18,410 bases of DNA, taken from the NCBI GenBank assembly GCA_017404125.1, contig JAFRCZ010000176.1:1-18410 (forward strand). Direction: 5' to 3'. The stretch comes from Methanobrevibacter sp. (lineage in GTDB: Archaea; Methanobacteriota; Methanobacteria; Methanobacteriales; Methanobacteriaceae). A program made the translations under genes and the position numbers. Under the pieces are notes generated by a model. It was not told the DNA's origin. It did not search any database and worked only from the letters and a program-made list of their open reading frames with translations. Shown in pieces: positions 8,220 to 16,230 of this stretch (position 1 is its first letter; each line of letters starts with the position of its first letter).

Positions 8220-9584
8220 TTAAGTGCTAAATTCTGCCCTAATTTTTCTAATGGTGTATCTTGCAAAGGCGAAGTTCAAAATACTTGCAGCGATTCTACC
8301 TATTGCAAGACCAGTCCAAATACCAACAAGTCCCCATCCTAAAACTATTCCAAGGGTATATGTTGCACTGACAGTGAAAATTACTTCTCTGATAATTGTC
8401 CATCCAAGACTTATTGTTCCCTTTCCAATTCCTTGGTATAGGAAACTGGAACACATTCCTGCACCAGTCAGTGGAAGGCATAAGCTAGCTATTCTCAAAA
8501 ATTGTGTAATTTCAGGAACCAATGGGGCGGTTTCTGGAGTATATGCAAATATTGTTGAAAGCTGTGGTGCAAATGCAACAAGGATAATTGTCACTGCTGT
8601 TCCAAATGCTATTCCAAATTTCGCACCATAAAGATGTGTTCTTGAGAGATAATCCCCATTTTTTGCACCGTATGCGCTTCCGCTTACTGCAGCAACTGCA
8701 CTGCCAATTGAGGTTAGTGGCATAATTGCAAATAGGTAAAGCCTTTGGCCAGATGCAAAGGATGCAATTCCAAAGTCTCCTCCTACTGTGGAGATGAAAA
8801 TCATATATAGGCTGACTGCCAATGACATCATCAGCATATCCATTGAAGAAGGAACACCAACCTTTAAAATGTCTTTTGTTATTTCAGGGTTAAATTTAAA
8901 GCCTTTAAAGTCTACATGAACCCAAGTGTCCTTTTTGACTAAAATCCAATACATGATTACTATAGCAGATCCGGTAGCGCTTACAATTGTTGCAATGGAA
9001 GCTCCTGCTGAACCAAGCCCTAATGTGTAAATGAATATCGGGTCTAAGATAGTGTTTAATATTACGGAAACTATGGTGGCATACATTGCCCTTTTCATAT
9101 CTCCTTCTCCACGAAGAATGCCGCTTCCACCATTTGAAAGCATGAATGTAAATAAACCTAAGAATAATGGAGTACCGTATTTTATTCCTTCAGCCAAGGA
9201 TTGTCCGCTTGCACCATAGGTTCTAAGCAGTGGTTCAAGTATGAAAATAAAAACTATTGTAAGGAGTATTGAGGCAATTAAGAATATTAAAAGTGCATGG
9301 GTAGCGGATTGATTTGCACCTTCGTGGTTTTTAGCGCCTACAAAACGGCTGATGCTGCTTGTAGCACCATTTCCCAAACCTATGCTGACTCCGTTTACTA
9401 TCATGAAGATAGGGGTTACAAAACCGATTCCAGCTATTGCTGCCTGACCTAGCCCTGCTACAAAGATACCATCTATGATATTGTATGATGCTGTCAAAAG
9501 CATGGATATCATGATTGGAATAGCAAGTTTTTTAACAGCTATTTCAGGTGCTCCTCTCATCAATTCCACATTTTTATTTGTCAT
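8220..9584 (-). CDS. MATE family multidrug/cation exporter
   Basis: 454 residues with twelve predicted membrane segments in two related halves, the standard MATE (NorM/DinF superfamily) size. Recognisable parts are MRGAPEIAVKKLAIPIMISMLL at the N-terminus, IIDGIFVAGLGQAAIAGIGFVTP (conserved first-helix region), NGVSIGLGNGATSSISRFVGA and GASIATIVSATGSA; the second half repeats the pattern with SAVAAVSGSAYGA. Such proteins export organic cations or drugs by Na+ or H+ antiport. The strongest resemblance is to the archaeal/clostridial branch annotated as MATE family efflux transporters. AGGT lies about eight bases before the ATG. It is separated from trkH by a 220-bp spacer and is probably monocistronic. 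Substrate is unknown. Confidence 0.92.
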   Translation of the reverse strand: MTNKNVELMRGAPEIAVKKLAIPIMISMLLTASYNIIDGIFVAGLGQAAIAGIGFVTPIFMIVNGVSIGLGNGATSSISRFVGAKNHEGANQSATHALLIFLIASILLTIVFIFILEPLLRTYGASGQSLAEGIKYGTPLFLGLFTFMLSNGGSGILRGEGDMKRAMYATIVSVILNTILDPIFIYTLGLGSAGASIATIVSATGSAIVIMYWILVKKDTWVHVDFKGFKFNPEITKDILKVGVPSSMDMLMMSLAVSLYMIFISTVGGDFGIASFASGQRLYLFAIMPLTSIGSAVAAVSGSAYGAKNGDYLSRTHLYGAKFGIAFGTAVTIILVAFAPQLSTIFAYTPETAPLVPEITQFLRIASLCLPLTGAGMCSSFLYQGIGKGTISLGWTIIREVIFTVSATYTLGIVLGWGLVGIWTGLAIGRIAASILNFAFARYTIRKIRAEFST

Positions 9585-9659
9585 ATTTTAGACCTAATTT
9601 TTTTCAAATATTGTTTTGACTTTTAAAATAAGTAATTATTGATAATTTTTACCAGTTTA

Positions 9660-9800
9660 TTATTTTGTTTTTCATAGTATTTTATTATATTTATTTAAAT
9701 TAAAAAAATGGATTGCAATATTTATTATATTTATTTGAATTTAAGAAAGAAATTAGCAGTATTTTATTAATTTTATTAAATTTAAAAAAGAGCTTTTTGT
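9660..9800. repeat. Degenerate AT-rich direct repeats between the MATE and ung genes
   Basis: Three imperfect copies of a motif resembling GCAATATTTTATTATATTTATTTAAATTTAAAAAA occur one after another, starting near 9672, 9716 and 9757, with a period of about 40-46. The second and third begin with GCAATATTTATT and GCAGTATTTTATT. They lie downstream of ung and upstream of the MATE gene on the minus strand. The T-rich strand may act as terminator and promoter material. Low sequence complexity limits confidence. Confidence 0.4.
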
Positions 9801-9808
9801 AAAAATAA

Positions 9809-10501
9809 TTAAAAAAGAGTTTGCTGGCCAGTAGATTTCTCATTAAGTTTCCAGTCAATCTCATCTAAATTGTTTTCCTTTAGGAATTCATTTGCTAATT
9901 TAAAATGATTAGAGCCAAAGAATCCTCTTCTCGCTGAAAATGGAGATGGATGTGCTGATATAAGCACTAAATGATTAGGATTTGTTAACAGTTCTCTTTT
10001 CTTTTCTGCCTGTTTTCCCCACAATATGAATACAATGGGGCGGTTTTGATTGTTTAATATTCTTATTACATTGTCTGTAAAGGTCTGCCAACCGCATTTG
10101 CTGTGTGAATTTGCATTTCCTTCTTCTACTGTAAGAACTGTATTTAATAAAAAAACTCCCTGTTTAGCCCAGGATTCAAGACAGCCTGATTCTGGAATAG
10201 GATAACCATATTCTGATTCTATTTCCTTGAAAATGTTCTTTAAGGACCTTGGGATAGGTTGGCCTTCAGGAGTGGAAAATGCAAGTCCATGAGCCTGTCC
10301 CTTTTCATGATAAGGGTCTTGGCCTAAAATGACAACTTTAACATTGTCTATTGGGCATAATTTAAATGCAGTGAAAATCTCTTCTTTTGGTGGATAAATT
10401 GTTTTAGTTCTGTATTCCTCTTCTACAAACTCTTGAATTTCTAAGAAGTATTCTTTTTTAAATTCTTCTTCTAAAACTTTATCCCAGTTGTTTCCTATCA
10501 T
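9809..10501 (-). CDS. ung: Uracil-DNA glycosylase, family 1 (Ung)
   Basis: 230-residue base-excision repair enzyme that removes uracil from DNA. All family 1 signatures are present: GQDPYH (60-65) with catalytic Asp62, followed by GQAHGLAFS; LLNTVLTV (118-125); and the leucine-loop motif HPSPFSARRGFFGSNHF (184-200) with His184. Phe188 stands where Leu is usual in HPSPL, and Arg191-Arg192 replaces the common HR. Length is normal for bacterial Ung. The tail STGQQTLF resembles a partial PCNA-interacting peptide. The start follows AAGTGATTTT, the same signal seen before the gene at 1213. It appears to be transcribed alone. Most archaea use other uracil-DNA glycosylase families, so acquisition from bacteria is plausible (inference). 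Confidence 0.96.
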   Translation of the reverse strand: MIGNNWDKVLEEEFKKEYFLEIQEFVEEEYRTKTIYPPKEEIFTAFKLCPIDNVKVVILGQDPYHEKGQAHGLAFSTPEGQPIPRSLKNIFKEIESEYGYPIPESGCLESWAKQGVFLLNTVLTVEEGNANSHSKCGWQTFTDNVIRILNNQNRPIVFILWGKQAEKKRELLTNPNHLVLISAHPSPFSARRGFFGSNHFKLANEFLKENNLDEIDWKLNEKSTGQQTLF

Positions 10502-10568
10502 AAAATCACTTATAATGATTAGTTTTTTGATATTTTAGTTATTTTTTTAATTTTCATATTATTTTTAA

Positions 10569-11687
10569 TTATTTCTTTCCAGTTACCTTATCTAAATACG
10601 GAATTCTATCAAATATTTCTAAAATAATCAGACTTATTCCTGTAGTCAGAATCACTAAAACAGGTATCCAAATCAATGAATTTCCTTGAATGAAATTAAT
10701 GTATTTTATTAAATTGATTTTTATGCAATATAAAACCAGGTAATGAATAAGATAAATTCCATAACTGTAATTGCTTATGAAAGTAAATGCATTTCCTAAT
10801 GACTTTTTTTCCATTTCTTCAAATGATTTGGTTTTTGATAAGTATTTAAATAATAAAAATGCATTTGCAGACATAAAGAGTATTGTCAAGTTAAAATAGC
10901 TTAAGCGAACAAATTGATGTGCCAAATGGGATCTTGGAACCGCAAAGCAGAATATGTACCAAAAATATGAGCTGACAAAGAGCAAAGCTGTAGCTATTAT
11001 CAAGTATTTCTTATCAATTCTTTTTTCTAAAAAGTCACATTTTGCCAAAAAGTATCCTATTGCAATGTATGCTAAAAATGAAATGTAATAAGTCAATCTA
11101 GGGCTATAAGCATTGATTAAACGATAATGGCTCATTCCAATATAGATCACGGAAAGGATTGCCAAGATTGTAATGAAATGTTTATTGTATTTACTTATTG
11201 ATTCAATTTGAAGCGCTTTGTTTATGATGAATATGCCAACGTAAGCTATTATGATCATCCAAACGAACCAGAAATGAACCCCTAATGTTCCTGCAGTTCC
11301 AAATAATATCTTAAGTGCATTATCCAGATTGAATCCATGATTGATGAATATGCTAGTAAATATTATGTAAATCAATACCCAAAAGAGGAAAGGAATGAAT
11401 AGTCTTGATAATCTCTTTTTAAAGAATTTTACTAATGTGTCCTTTTTTCCTATTAGCAATGCTCCACTAAGCATTACAAAAATAGGGATTGAAAAGTCTC
11501 TAAAACAGTCAAAGAATATAGAAATATAAAGATTAGGGCTGTTTATATCTCTTGAGACATATGATACGGATACATGACAGAATACAATTCCTATAATTGC
11601 CAATGCTCTTAGAACATCATAATAGAATATTCTTTGAGGACTGTTTTTATTCTCAGATTCTTTACCAATATTGACGGATTCGTTCAT
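10569..11687 (-). CDS. Acyltransferase 3 family membrane protein (OafA-like)
   Basis: 372 residues, about ten membrane helices, with the family's N-terminal signature FYYDVLRALAIIGIVFCHVS (residues 21-40; His38 is the conserved catalytic-type histidine), then a helix with FRDFSIPIFVMLSGALLIG and the long hydrophobic middle. Family members transfer acetyl, succinyl or similar groups from the cytoplasm to sugars, lipids or other molecules outside the membrane. The short N-terminal extension (residues 1-18) is hydrophilic and probably cytosolic. No extracytoplasmic SGNH domain is attached. It starts 87 bp after the flavoprotein stop on the same strand, so it could be the third gene of the TetR-GNAT unit, but the T-rich gap may also hold its own promoter. 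Substrate unknown; pseudomurein or surface glycan decoration is only a guess. Confidence 0.85.
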   Translation of the reverse strand: MNESVNIGKESENKNSPQRIFYYDVLRALAIIGIVFCHVSVSYVSRDINSPNLYISIFFDCFRDFSIPIFVMLSGALLIGKKDTLVKFFKKRLSRLFIPFLFWVLIYIIFTSIFINHGFNLDNALKILFGTAGTLGVHFWFVWMIIIAYVGIFIINKALQIESISKYNKHFITILAILSVIYIGMSHYRLINAYSPRLTYYISFLAYIAIGYFLAKCDFLEKRIDKKYLIIATALLFVSSYFWYIFCFAVPRSHLAHQFVRLSYFNLTILFMSANAFLLFKYLSKTKSFEEMEKKSLGNAFTFISNYSYGIYLIHYLVLYCIKINLIKYINFIQGNSLIWIPVLVILTTGISLIILEIFDRIPYLDKVTGKK

Positions 11688-11774
11688 AAGATTACCAATT
11701 ATATTTTTAATAATCTTTATATTTTTAAAGCTTTTAATAATTTTCTAGTCTAATTTGACAAATTTCATCATTGT

Positions 11775-12509
11775 TTATTTAATTACTTTTTTAAGAATAA
11801 AGAACATTATCTTTCCAAATCCTTTTTTGATAGGATTTAATTTTATCGCTGGTGCAAATTCATGATTTACTAGGTCTGTGCTTTTCCAATATTCTGCATC
11901 TGCTTTTATTGGGTCTTCACATACAGCCATTGCTCTCCATACATTGTAAAAAATAAGGTCCATGAATTTAGGATTGTGCAATTTATTTGATTCTATGTCC
12001 TTTTTGAATTCTTCAGTTGCCTTATCTATTTCCATTGTTTCAAGATGTTCCTTTCCACCACATGCAATTGGTGCCTTATAGACTTTATTGAATCCCCAAT
12101 GTCTTAAGGTTTCATCGATGTATTTAGCCACATCCTTATGTCCTGCTCCTGCTGTGGAAACAAAAACCAATGCCTTTTTATCAAAGAATTCTGGCCTGTG
12201 GTAGAGATATGCAGTATGGTCAAAGAAATTCTTTAAAAGGGCAGGTACATTCATTGCATATACTGGGCAAGCTATTATTAGTCCATCTGCTTCTCTTATT
12301 TTTTCTATAATATTGTTTATTAAATCGTGGTGAGGACATTTGTCTTCTCCTTCCATAAAGCATTTGAAACAGCCATTGCACATGGGTATCTTTTCTTTCA
12401 TCAATTGAATTTCTTCAAATTCACTATCTCCTAAAATTGCTTTTGCTCTTTTTACCATTGCCCATGTATTTTTCTTTCTTGGAGAGCCGTTAATTATTAA
12501 ATATTTCAT
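11775..12509 (-). CDS. Iron-sulfur flavoprotein / NADPH-dependent FMN reductase family
   Basis: 244-residue flavodoxin-fold protein. The phosphate-binding loop NGSPRKKNT (7-15) and the flavin-contact motif CPVYAMNVPALLKNFFDH (81-98) mark the FMN reductase superfamily. Between them Cys44, Cys47, Cys50 and Cys58 form C-x2-C-x2-C-x7-C, the compact cluster motif of Isf-type iron-sulfur flavoproteins of methanogens and anaerobes, which are electron carriers or act on O2/H2O2. The C-terminal part (about 175-244) extends beyond the core and ends in a basic, hydrophobic stretch. The ATG follows AAGGATGATAAA. It lies 17 bp after the TetR-GNAT gene on the same strand, so the two almost certainly form an operon and the flavoprotein is a likely target of that regulator. 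Redox partner and substrate unknown. Confidence 0.87.
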   Translation of the reverse strand: MKYLIINGSPRKKNTWAMVKRAKAILGDSEFEEIQLMKEKIPMCNGCFKCFMEGEDKCPHHDLINNIIEKIREADGLIIACPVYAMNVPALLKNFFDHTAYLYHRPEFFDKKALVFVSTAGAGHKDVAKYIDETLRHWGFNKVYKAPIACGGKEHLETMEIDKATEEFKKDIESNKLHNPKFMDLIFYNVWRAMAVCEDPIKADAEYWKSTDLVNHEFAPAIKLNPIKKGFGKIMFFILKKVIK

Positions 12510-12526
12510 TTTATCATCCTTTTATT

Positions 12527-13843
12527 TTATTCTAATTGTCCTTCTTGGACTCTTTTTTCCTTATATTCAAAGTTCTTATCAAATTCATCTACATCTTTTT
12601 CATCAACATTAAAGACTTCTGGATTTTGGAATATTCCTTTATCGTAATCTTCCTCTTTAAATGTATCTTCAAATATTTTTATCATGAAGAATGGATTTTC
12701 CTCTTGAGTATCTGTTCCTTCCAGGAAAAGATTGTATTTGGATGCACTTTCAAATCCAAATCTGCTGTAGTAGTTATCGTCTCCAACTACAAAAACAAAT
12801 GGAATGTTCTTTTCTCTTGCGAGCTTTAAAGTATGTTTGATTAATTTGGATCCATATCCTTGATTTTGATATTCTGGATTAATTGCTATTGGTCCAAGGA
12901 TAATGGCTTCTCCTTTCCTATCGTTTACTTTAATGTCTACACCGTATCTATTTGCTTTATAAAGATTCATATGGCCTTTAGAGTAGTTTATATGGCCGAT
13001 GATTTCATTATCCTTTTCAATAATATATGCCAATTCTTGTATAAAACTTGGATCCTCTCTTAGATTGTGCACAATATAATGTTCCAATGCTCCAGGTCTG
13101 TAGACATTCCAGAATGCATCTCTTACAAGGGTTTCAACTTTTAAGTGGTCTTTTTCTTCTTCTAATCTGATGGTTTCATTGCTTGATTTATCAGATTTAT
13201 TCTTAACATCTAAATTCTCATCTTCTTCTATCTTTACAGAATTGAAGAGAATCTTCATATGATTTGTTGTTCTTATTTCGAAATCCTTTAGGAATTTTTC
13301 ATCATCTTCAGGATAATTTATAATGAAATGCTCATACAGTAGGAACAATCCATAGTAATAAAAGGATTCTGCAAGCTGTTTGATGTCAGCATCTCTTTTA
13401 ATAAATTTCTTTTCTTTCATTAAGTCAAATAGCTCTTCCCATCCTTTAATAGCATATCCTATTATTGCTTCCTTAACGAAATTCTTTATCTTTTCGTTAT
13501 GATATGATTCCACTAGGAAGATTCTTGTAATCTTCATCATCTTCTCTTCAGATAGCTTTGATATGAATCTATCGCTTCCTTCCTTATAGAACTGGTCAAA
13601 ATCCATATCCAGATTTTCCCTTGATTGCATGACAGGGGCTTCTTCCTTTATCATTTCGTTGATGTAATAAGTCAATATTGATTCCAAAATGGATTCCTTG
13701 CTTTGGTAGTGATTGTAAATGGAACTTTCCTTGATTCCAACCTCTTTAGCTATTTGCCGAATGGAGACTCCATCATATCCATATTGAGAAAATAAATCAA
13801 TAGAAACATCAAATATTTTTTCTTTTGTATTCTTTTTTGCCAT
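12527..13843 (-). CDS. TetR-type regulator fused to a GNAT acetyltransferase
   Basis: 438 residues with two modules. Residues 1-52 are a TetR DNA-binding domain (KIFDVSIDLFSQYGYDGVSIRQIA, then KESSIYNHYQSKESIL); about 55-205 is a helical ligand-binding/dimer domain; 206-222 is a charged linker; about 223-370 is a GNAT domain of the YhbS type, with the acetyl-CoA loop QNQGYG at 306-311 within GPIAINPEYQNQGYGSKLI and the following FVVGDDNYYSRFGFE. The acidic tail (about 380-438) is unassigned. TetR proteins normally repress by binding palindromes and release on ligand binding; the fusion could sense acetyl-CoA or modify the inducer. Two palindromic operators lie 85-155 bp upstream, suggesting autoregulation. 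First gene of an operon with the flavoprotein. Reading frame is continuous through the fusion, so it is not an assembly of two overlapping genes. Confidence 0.9.
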   Translation of the reverse strand: MAKKNTKEKIFDVSIDLFSQYGYDGVSIRQIAKEVGIKESSIYNHYQSKESILESILTYYINEMIKEEAPVMQSRENLDMDFDQFYKEGSDRFISKLSEEKMMKITRIFLVESYHNEKIKNFVKEAIIGYAIKGWEELFDLMKEKKFIKRDADIKQLAESFYYYGLFLLYEHFIINYPEDDEKFLKDFEIRTTNHMKILFNSVKIEEDENLDVKNKSDKSSNETIRLEEEKDHLKVETLVRDAFWNVYRPGALEHYIVHNLREDPSFIQELAYIIEKDNEIIGHINYSKGHMNLYKANRYGVDIKVNDRKGEAIILGPIAINPEYQNQGYGSKLIKHTLKLAREKNIPFVFVVGDDNYYSRFGFESASKYNLFLEGTDTQEENPFFMIKIFEDTFKEEDYDKGIFQNPEVFNVDEKDVDEFDKNFEYKEKRVQEGQLE

Positions 13844-13927
13844 ATTATCAAACTTTAATAGTTAATCTTTTTAATATTTTTATAATTTTTGGGTCTTTTC
13901 TAAATTTTTTTAAAATTTCTTTATTAA

Positions 13928-13943
13928 ACTAACACTTGTTAGT
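13928..13943. promoter_or_regulatory. Proximal palindromic operator ACTAAC-N4-GTTAGT
   Basis: ACTAACACTTGTTAGT is a near-perfect palindrome (7-bp arms around CT). On the minus strand a TATA-like GTATATAG (13949-13956) lies just upstream, so the predicted transcription start falls at or next to this site. A repressor bound here would block the start of the TetR-GNAT gene. The same 6-bp arms recur at 13982-13997. Likely bound by the adjacent TetR domain (inference from position and symmetry). Confidence 0.7.
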
Positions 13944-13981
13944 TAAATCTATATACTATTTTCATGCTTATAGTTTATAAA

Positions 13982-13997
13982 ACTAACGATTGTTAGT
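13982..13997. promoter_or_regulatory. Distal palindromic operator ACTAAC-N4-GTTAGT
   Basis: ACTAACGATTGTTAGT has the same arms and the same 4-base spacer as the site at 13928-13943; centres are 54 bp apart, about five helical turns. A second TATA-like element, TTTATAAAC on the minus strand (13974-13982), touches this copy. Two identical sites around one promoter argue for a real operator pair. Confidence 0.7.
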
Positions 13998-14077
13998 ATA
14001 ATTTTTTGAAAAAAGTAGGGGTAAATTAAAATTTTTTTCAACTGTTTAATTAAAATTAAGATAAATTATGGGGAGTA

Positions 14078-14827
14078 TTAAATTTTAAATAGAGTTTGTG
14101 CATTTTCTGTAGTAATTTCAATTACTTCATCTTCTTTAATATCCAATTCTTCAGCTATTTTTCTTATTATGTATTTTAAGTTTAGTGACGTGTTTTGTTC
14201 TCCCCTTTTTTCTTCGGGTGCCAAATAGGGGGAATCGGTTTCTAAAAGTATATGATTAATGCCTATTTTCTTAATCATTTCCTTAACTTTCTTATTGTTT
14301 TTGTGGGTGATTGTTCCGCCTATTCCTATATAAAAACCTAATTTGATGAATTCCTGTGCCATTTCTGCAGAACCTTGATAGGAATGCATAGATCCCACTG
14401 CATTATGTTTTTTCAATATATCAAAAGTATCTTGTATTGCTTTTCTTGAATGGACTATTACAGGCAAATTATGTTCTTCTGATAAGGTTAACATCTTTTC
14501 AAACAATTCCTTTTGTTTGTCCTTATTGTCTTTTCTTTCGTAGTAATCAAGCCCTATCTCTCCCACTGCAATTACCTTTTCATTCTTAAGTTGCTTGTCC
14601 AATAGGGCAATATCCTGGTCTGTTATTCCATCTGCAAGGGTATGAAAATATCCTAAAGCAGCATAGACATTTTCATGATTTTTTGATAATTCCAATACTT
14701 CTTCATTGCTTTTTGGGTCAATGCCGTTCAAAATAATATATATGTCATTCTTTAGAGCTTCCTTTATTATTTCCTCTGCATTTTCAATTTCGCTATGGTA
14801 AATATGGCAATGTGTATCGATTATCAT
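14078..14827 (-). CDS. tatD: TatD family metal-dependent deoxyribonuclease
   Basis: 249-residue TIM-barrel hydrolase with the full TatD set: DTHCHIY (metal ligands His6 and His8), GEIGLDYY (Glu90), PVIVHSR (His126), GSMHSYQG (His148) and LETDSPYLAP (Asp198). The usual GIHPH loop reads ALGYFH (His62), a mild variation. Such enzymes cleave DNA 3' ends and can act in DNA repair; other phosphoester or amide substrates are possible in archaeal members. Start ATG follows GCGAGGA. It is divergent from the TcdA-like gene across 149 bp and is probably monocistronic. Family is certain, cellular role less so. Confidence 0.93.
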   Translation of the reverse strand: MIIDTHCHIYHSEIENAEEIIKEALKNDIYIILNGIDPKSNEEVLELSKNHENVYAALGYFHTLADGITDQDIALLDKQLKNEKVIAVGEIGLDYYERKDNKDKQKELFEKMLTLSEEHNLPVIVHSRKAIQDTFDILKKHNAVGSMHSYQGSAEMAQEFIKLGFYIGIGGTITHKNNKKVKEMIKKIGINHILLETDSPYLAPEEKRGEQNTSLNLKYIIRKIAEELDIKEDEVIEITTENAQTLFKI

Positions 14828-14844
14828 ATGAATCCTCGCTTAAA

Positions 14845-14858
14845 AAGATAATTATCTT
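14845..14858. promoter_or_regulatory. Perfect 14-bp palindrome in the tatD/tcdA-like divergent spacer
   Basis: AAGATAATTATCTT lies 18 bp upstream of the tatD start. A TATA-like TTATATAATA at 14934-14943 would drive the plus-strand gene. The palindrome may be an operator for tatD; AT-rich composition makes a chance origin possible. Confidence 0.25.
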
Positions 14859-14976
14859 GTTATCAACAGATGATTTTAATCTATTTAACCTAATTATTTT
14901 TGCATTAAGTTTTTATTCTTTTAACCTCAATTATTATATAATAAATCAAATTTAATTAAATTTTTGGTGAGTGGAT

Positions 14977-15693
14977 ATGGATGAGAAGTTTTCCAGAACA
15001 GAAATGTTGATTGGAAATGAGGGTATGAAAAAACTTAAAAGTGCTAAAGTTGCTGTTTTTGGCCTTGGTGGTGTTGGCTCCTTTGTTTGCGAAGGGCTTG
15101 CAAGAAGTGGTGTAGGTAATTTCATACTGGTGGACTATGACAAGGTGGATGAAACCAACATCAACAGGCAGATAATCGCCACAACAAAGACAATAGGCAG
15201 GAACAAGGTTGATGTTATGAAAGAGAGAATCTTAGATATCAATCCTGACGCAAATGTTGAAATTTATAATGAATTTTTCTTGGCTGATTCAACATCCGAT
15301 ATCATTACTGATGACTTGTCCTATGTCGTTGACTGTGTGGATACAATCATGGCCAAGATTGCAATCATATGCAAGTCCAAGGAAATAGGGGTACCTGTCA
15401 TCTCCTGTATGGGAACCGGGAACAAGTTGGATCCAACAAAGTTTGAAATAGATGATATCTATAAGACTTCCTATTGTCCTCTTGCCAGAATAATGAAAAA
15501 GGATTTGAAAAAGAGAAATATAAAGAATTTAAAGGTCTTGTATTCAAAGGAACATCCTATAAACACAAATGATTGTGAAATTAACAGGAATGATAAAAAA
15601 CACAAAGTCAAGGGAAGCGTTTCCTTCATGCCTCCTGTTGCAGGGTTGATGATTGCAGGTGAAGTGATAAAGGATATTGTGAATAAAAAATAG
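14977..15693 (+). CDS. ThiF/HesA-type E1-like adenylating protein, TcdA (YgdL) group
   Basis: 238-residue Rossmann-fold protein that would adenylate a carboxylate using ATP. The N-terminus FSRTEMLIGNEGMKKLKSAK is typical of the TcdA/YgdL/CsdL group; the nucleotide loop GLGGVGS is at 29-35, followed by VDYDKVDETNINRQ with the conserved Asn-Arg pair, KVDVMKERI and VDCVDT. TcdA cyclises the t6A base at position 37 of ANN-decoding tRNAs. ATG at 14977 is preferred over GTG at 14971 because GGTGA (14966-14970) is a ribosome binding site with proper spacing only for the ATG. No sulfur-carrier protein or sulfurtransferase is adjacent. The C-terminal membrane helix of some bacterial homologues is absent. 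tRNA modification is a family-based inference; other HesA roles remain possible. Confidence 0.85.
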   Translation: MDEKFSRTEMLIGNEGMKKLKSAKVAVFGLGGVGSFVCEGLARSGVGNFILVDYDKVDETNINRQIIATTKTIGRNKVDVMKERILDINPDANVEIYNEFFLADSTSDIITDDLSYVVDCVDTIMAKIAIICKSKEIGVPVISCMGTGNKLDPTKFEIDDIYKTSYCPLARIMKKDLKKRNIKNLKVLYSKEHPINTNDCEINRNDKKHKVKGSVSFMPPVAGLMIAGEVIKDIVNKK

Positions 15694-15733
15694 GGGTGAA
15701 AATATTTTGATCAAACTTTTTTTAAAAGTTTGG

Positions 15734-16207
15734 TTATTTCTCTTTAACTACCTTTCCGCTCATATGCTCTATTGTAATTTCATAAAGTTCTGTAACATCC
15801 AAAAGCCTGTCTATTTCATCTTTTGTCTCTTCTTCTGTTGGGAAGAATTTATTTCCCAAATATGTTAGTTTTTCTATTTTTGTTTCCTTATCTTCAATTG
15901 TTCTCATTTTTCCAAAGACAATCACGCTTTTAAATGTGTACCACCAGCTATCTTCTGCCTTTTCTCCTTTATCCATTACACAAAAGGAGACTTTTTCATG
16001 TTTTTTTATTGCATCTCTTTTATGGCTTTCCTTAATGGTTCCATGGAAGTATATTTTTCCATCAACATAAACATGACTTAAAGGTACAGCATAGGGATAT
16101 TCATCGTCTCCTAAAACTGCTAAAACACCACGTGGTTCATTAATTAAAATATCTATACATTCTTCCTCGGATAAAGCCTGTTTTGCTCTTCTCATTTTTC
16201 TAAACAT
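15734..16207 (-). CDS. Pyridoxamine 5'-phosphate oxidase-like FMN-binding protein (NimA type)
   Basis: 157-residue split-barrel flavoprotein. The pattern EPRGVLAVLGDDEYPYAVPLSHVYVDGKIYFHG, then KESHKRDAIKKHEKVSFCV, matches the PPOX-like group that includes nitroimidazole-resistance (NimA) proteins, which bind FMN, F420 or haem and reduce small compounds. It is not the biosynthetic PdxH. No ribosome binding site precedes ATG 16207; a TATA-like TTTATAAG on the minus strand sits about 27 bases before the ATG, so the transcript may be leaderless. An in-frame ATG four codons later (MRRAKQALS) is an alternative start. The gene borders the tRNA array and converges with the TcdA-like gene, 40 bp away. 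Cofactor and substrate are not determinable from sequence. Confidence 0.85.
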   Translation of the reverse strand: MFRKMRRAKQALSEEECIDILINEPRGVLAVLGDDEYPYAVPLSHVYVDGKIYFHGTIKESHKRDAIKKHEKVSFCVMDKGEKAEDSWWYTFKSVIVFGKMRTIEDKETKIEKLTYLGNKFFPTEEETKDEIDRLLDVTELYEITIEHMSGKVVKEK

Positions 16208-16230
16208 GTTTAAATATTGGTTTAAACTTA
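16208..16230 (-). promoter_or_regulatory. Core promoter and 7-bp inverted repeat at the PPOX-like gene
   Basis: GTTTAAA-TATTGG-TTTAAAC (16208-16227) is a perfect 7-bp inverted repeat lying directly against the start codon, and the TATA-like TTTATAAG overlaps its outer edge. A protein bound here would cover the region between TATA box and start site. Role inferred. Confidence 0.4.

Noticed and set aside
12536..12829. Hydrophobic plus-strand open frame antisense to the TetR-GNAT gene
   Set aside because: Phe/Ile-rich translation arises from reading the Lys/Glu-rich tail backwards; no start signal.
14971..14976. GTG start two codons upstream for the TcdA-like gene
   Set aside because: It directly abuts GGTGA, leaving no spacing; ATG at 14977 fits the ribosome binding site.
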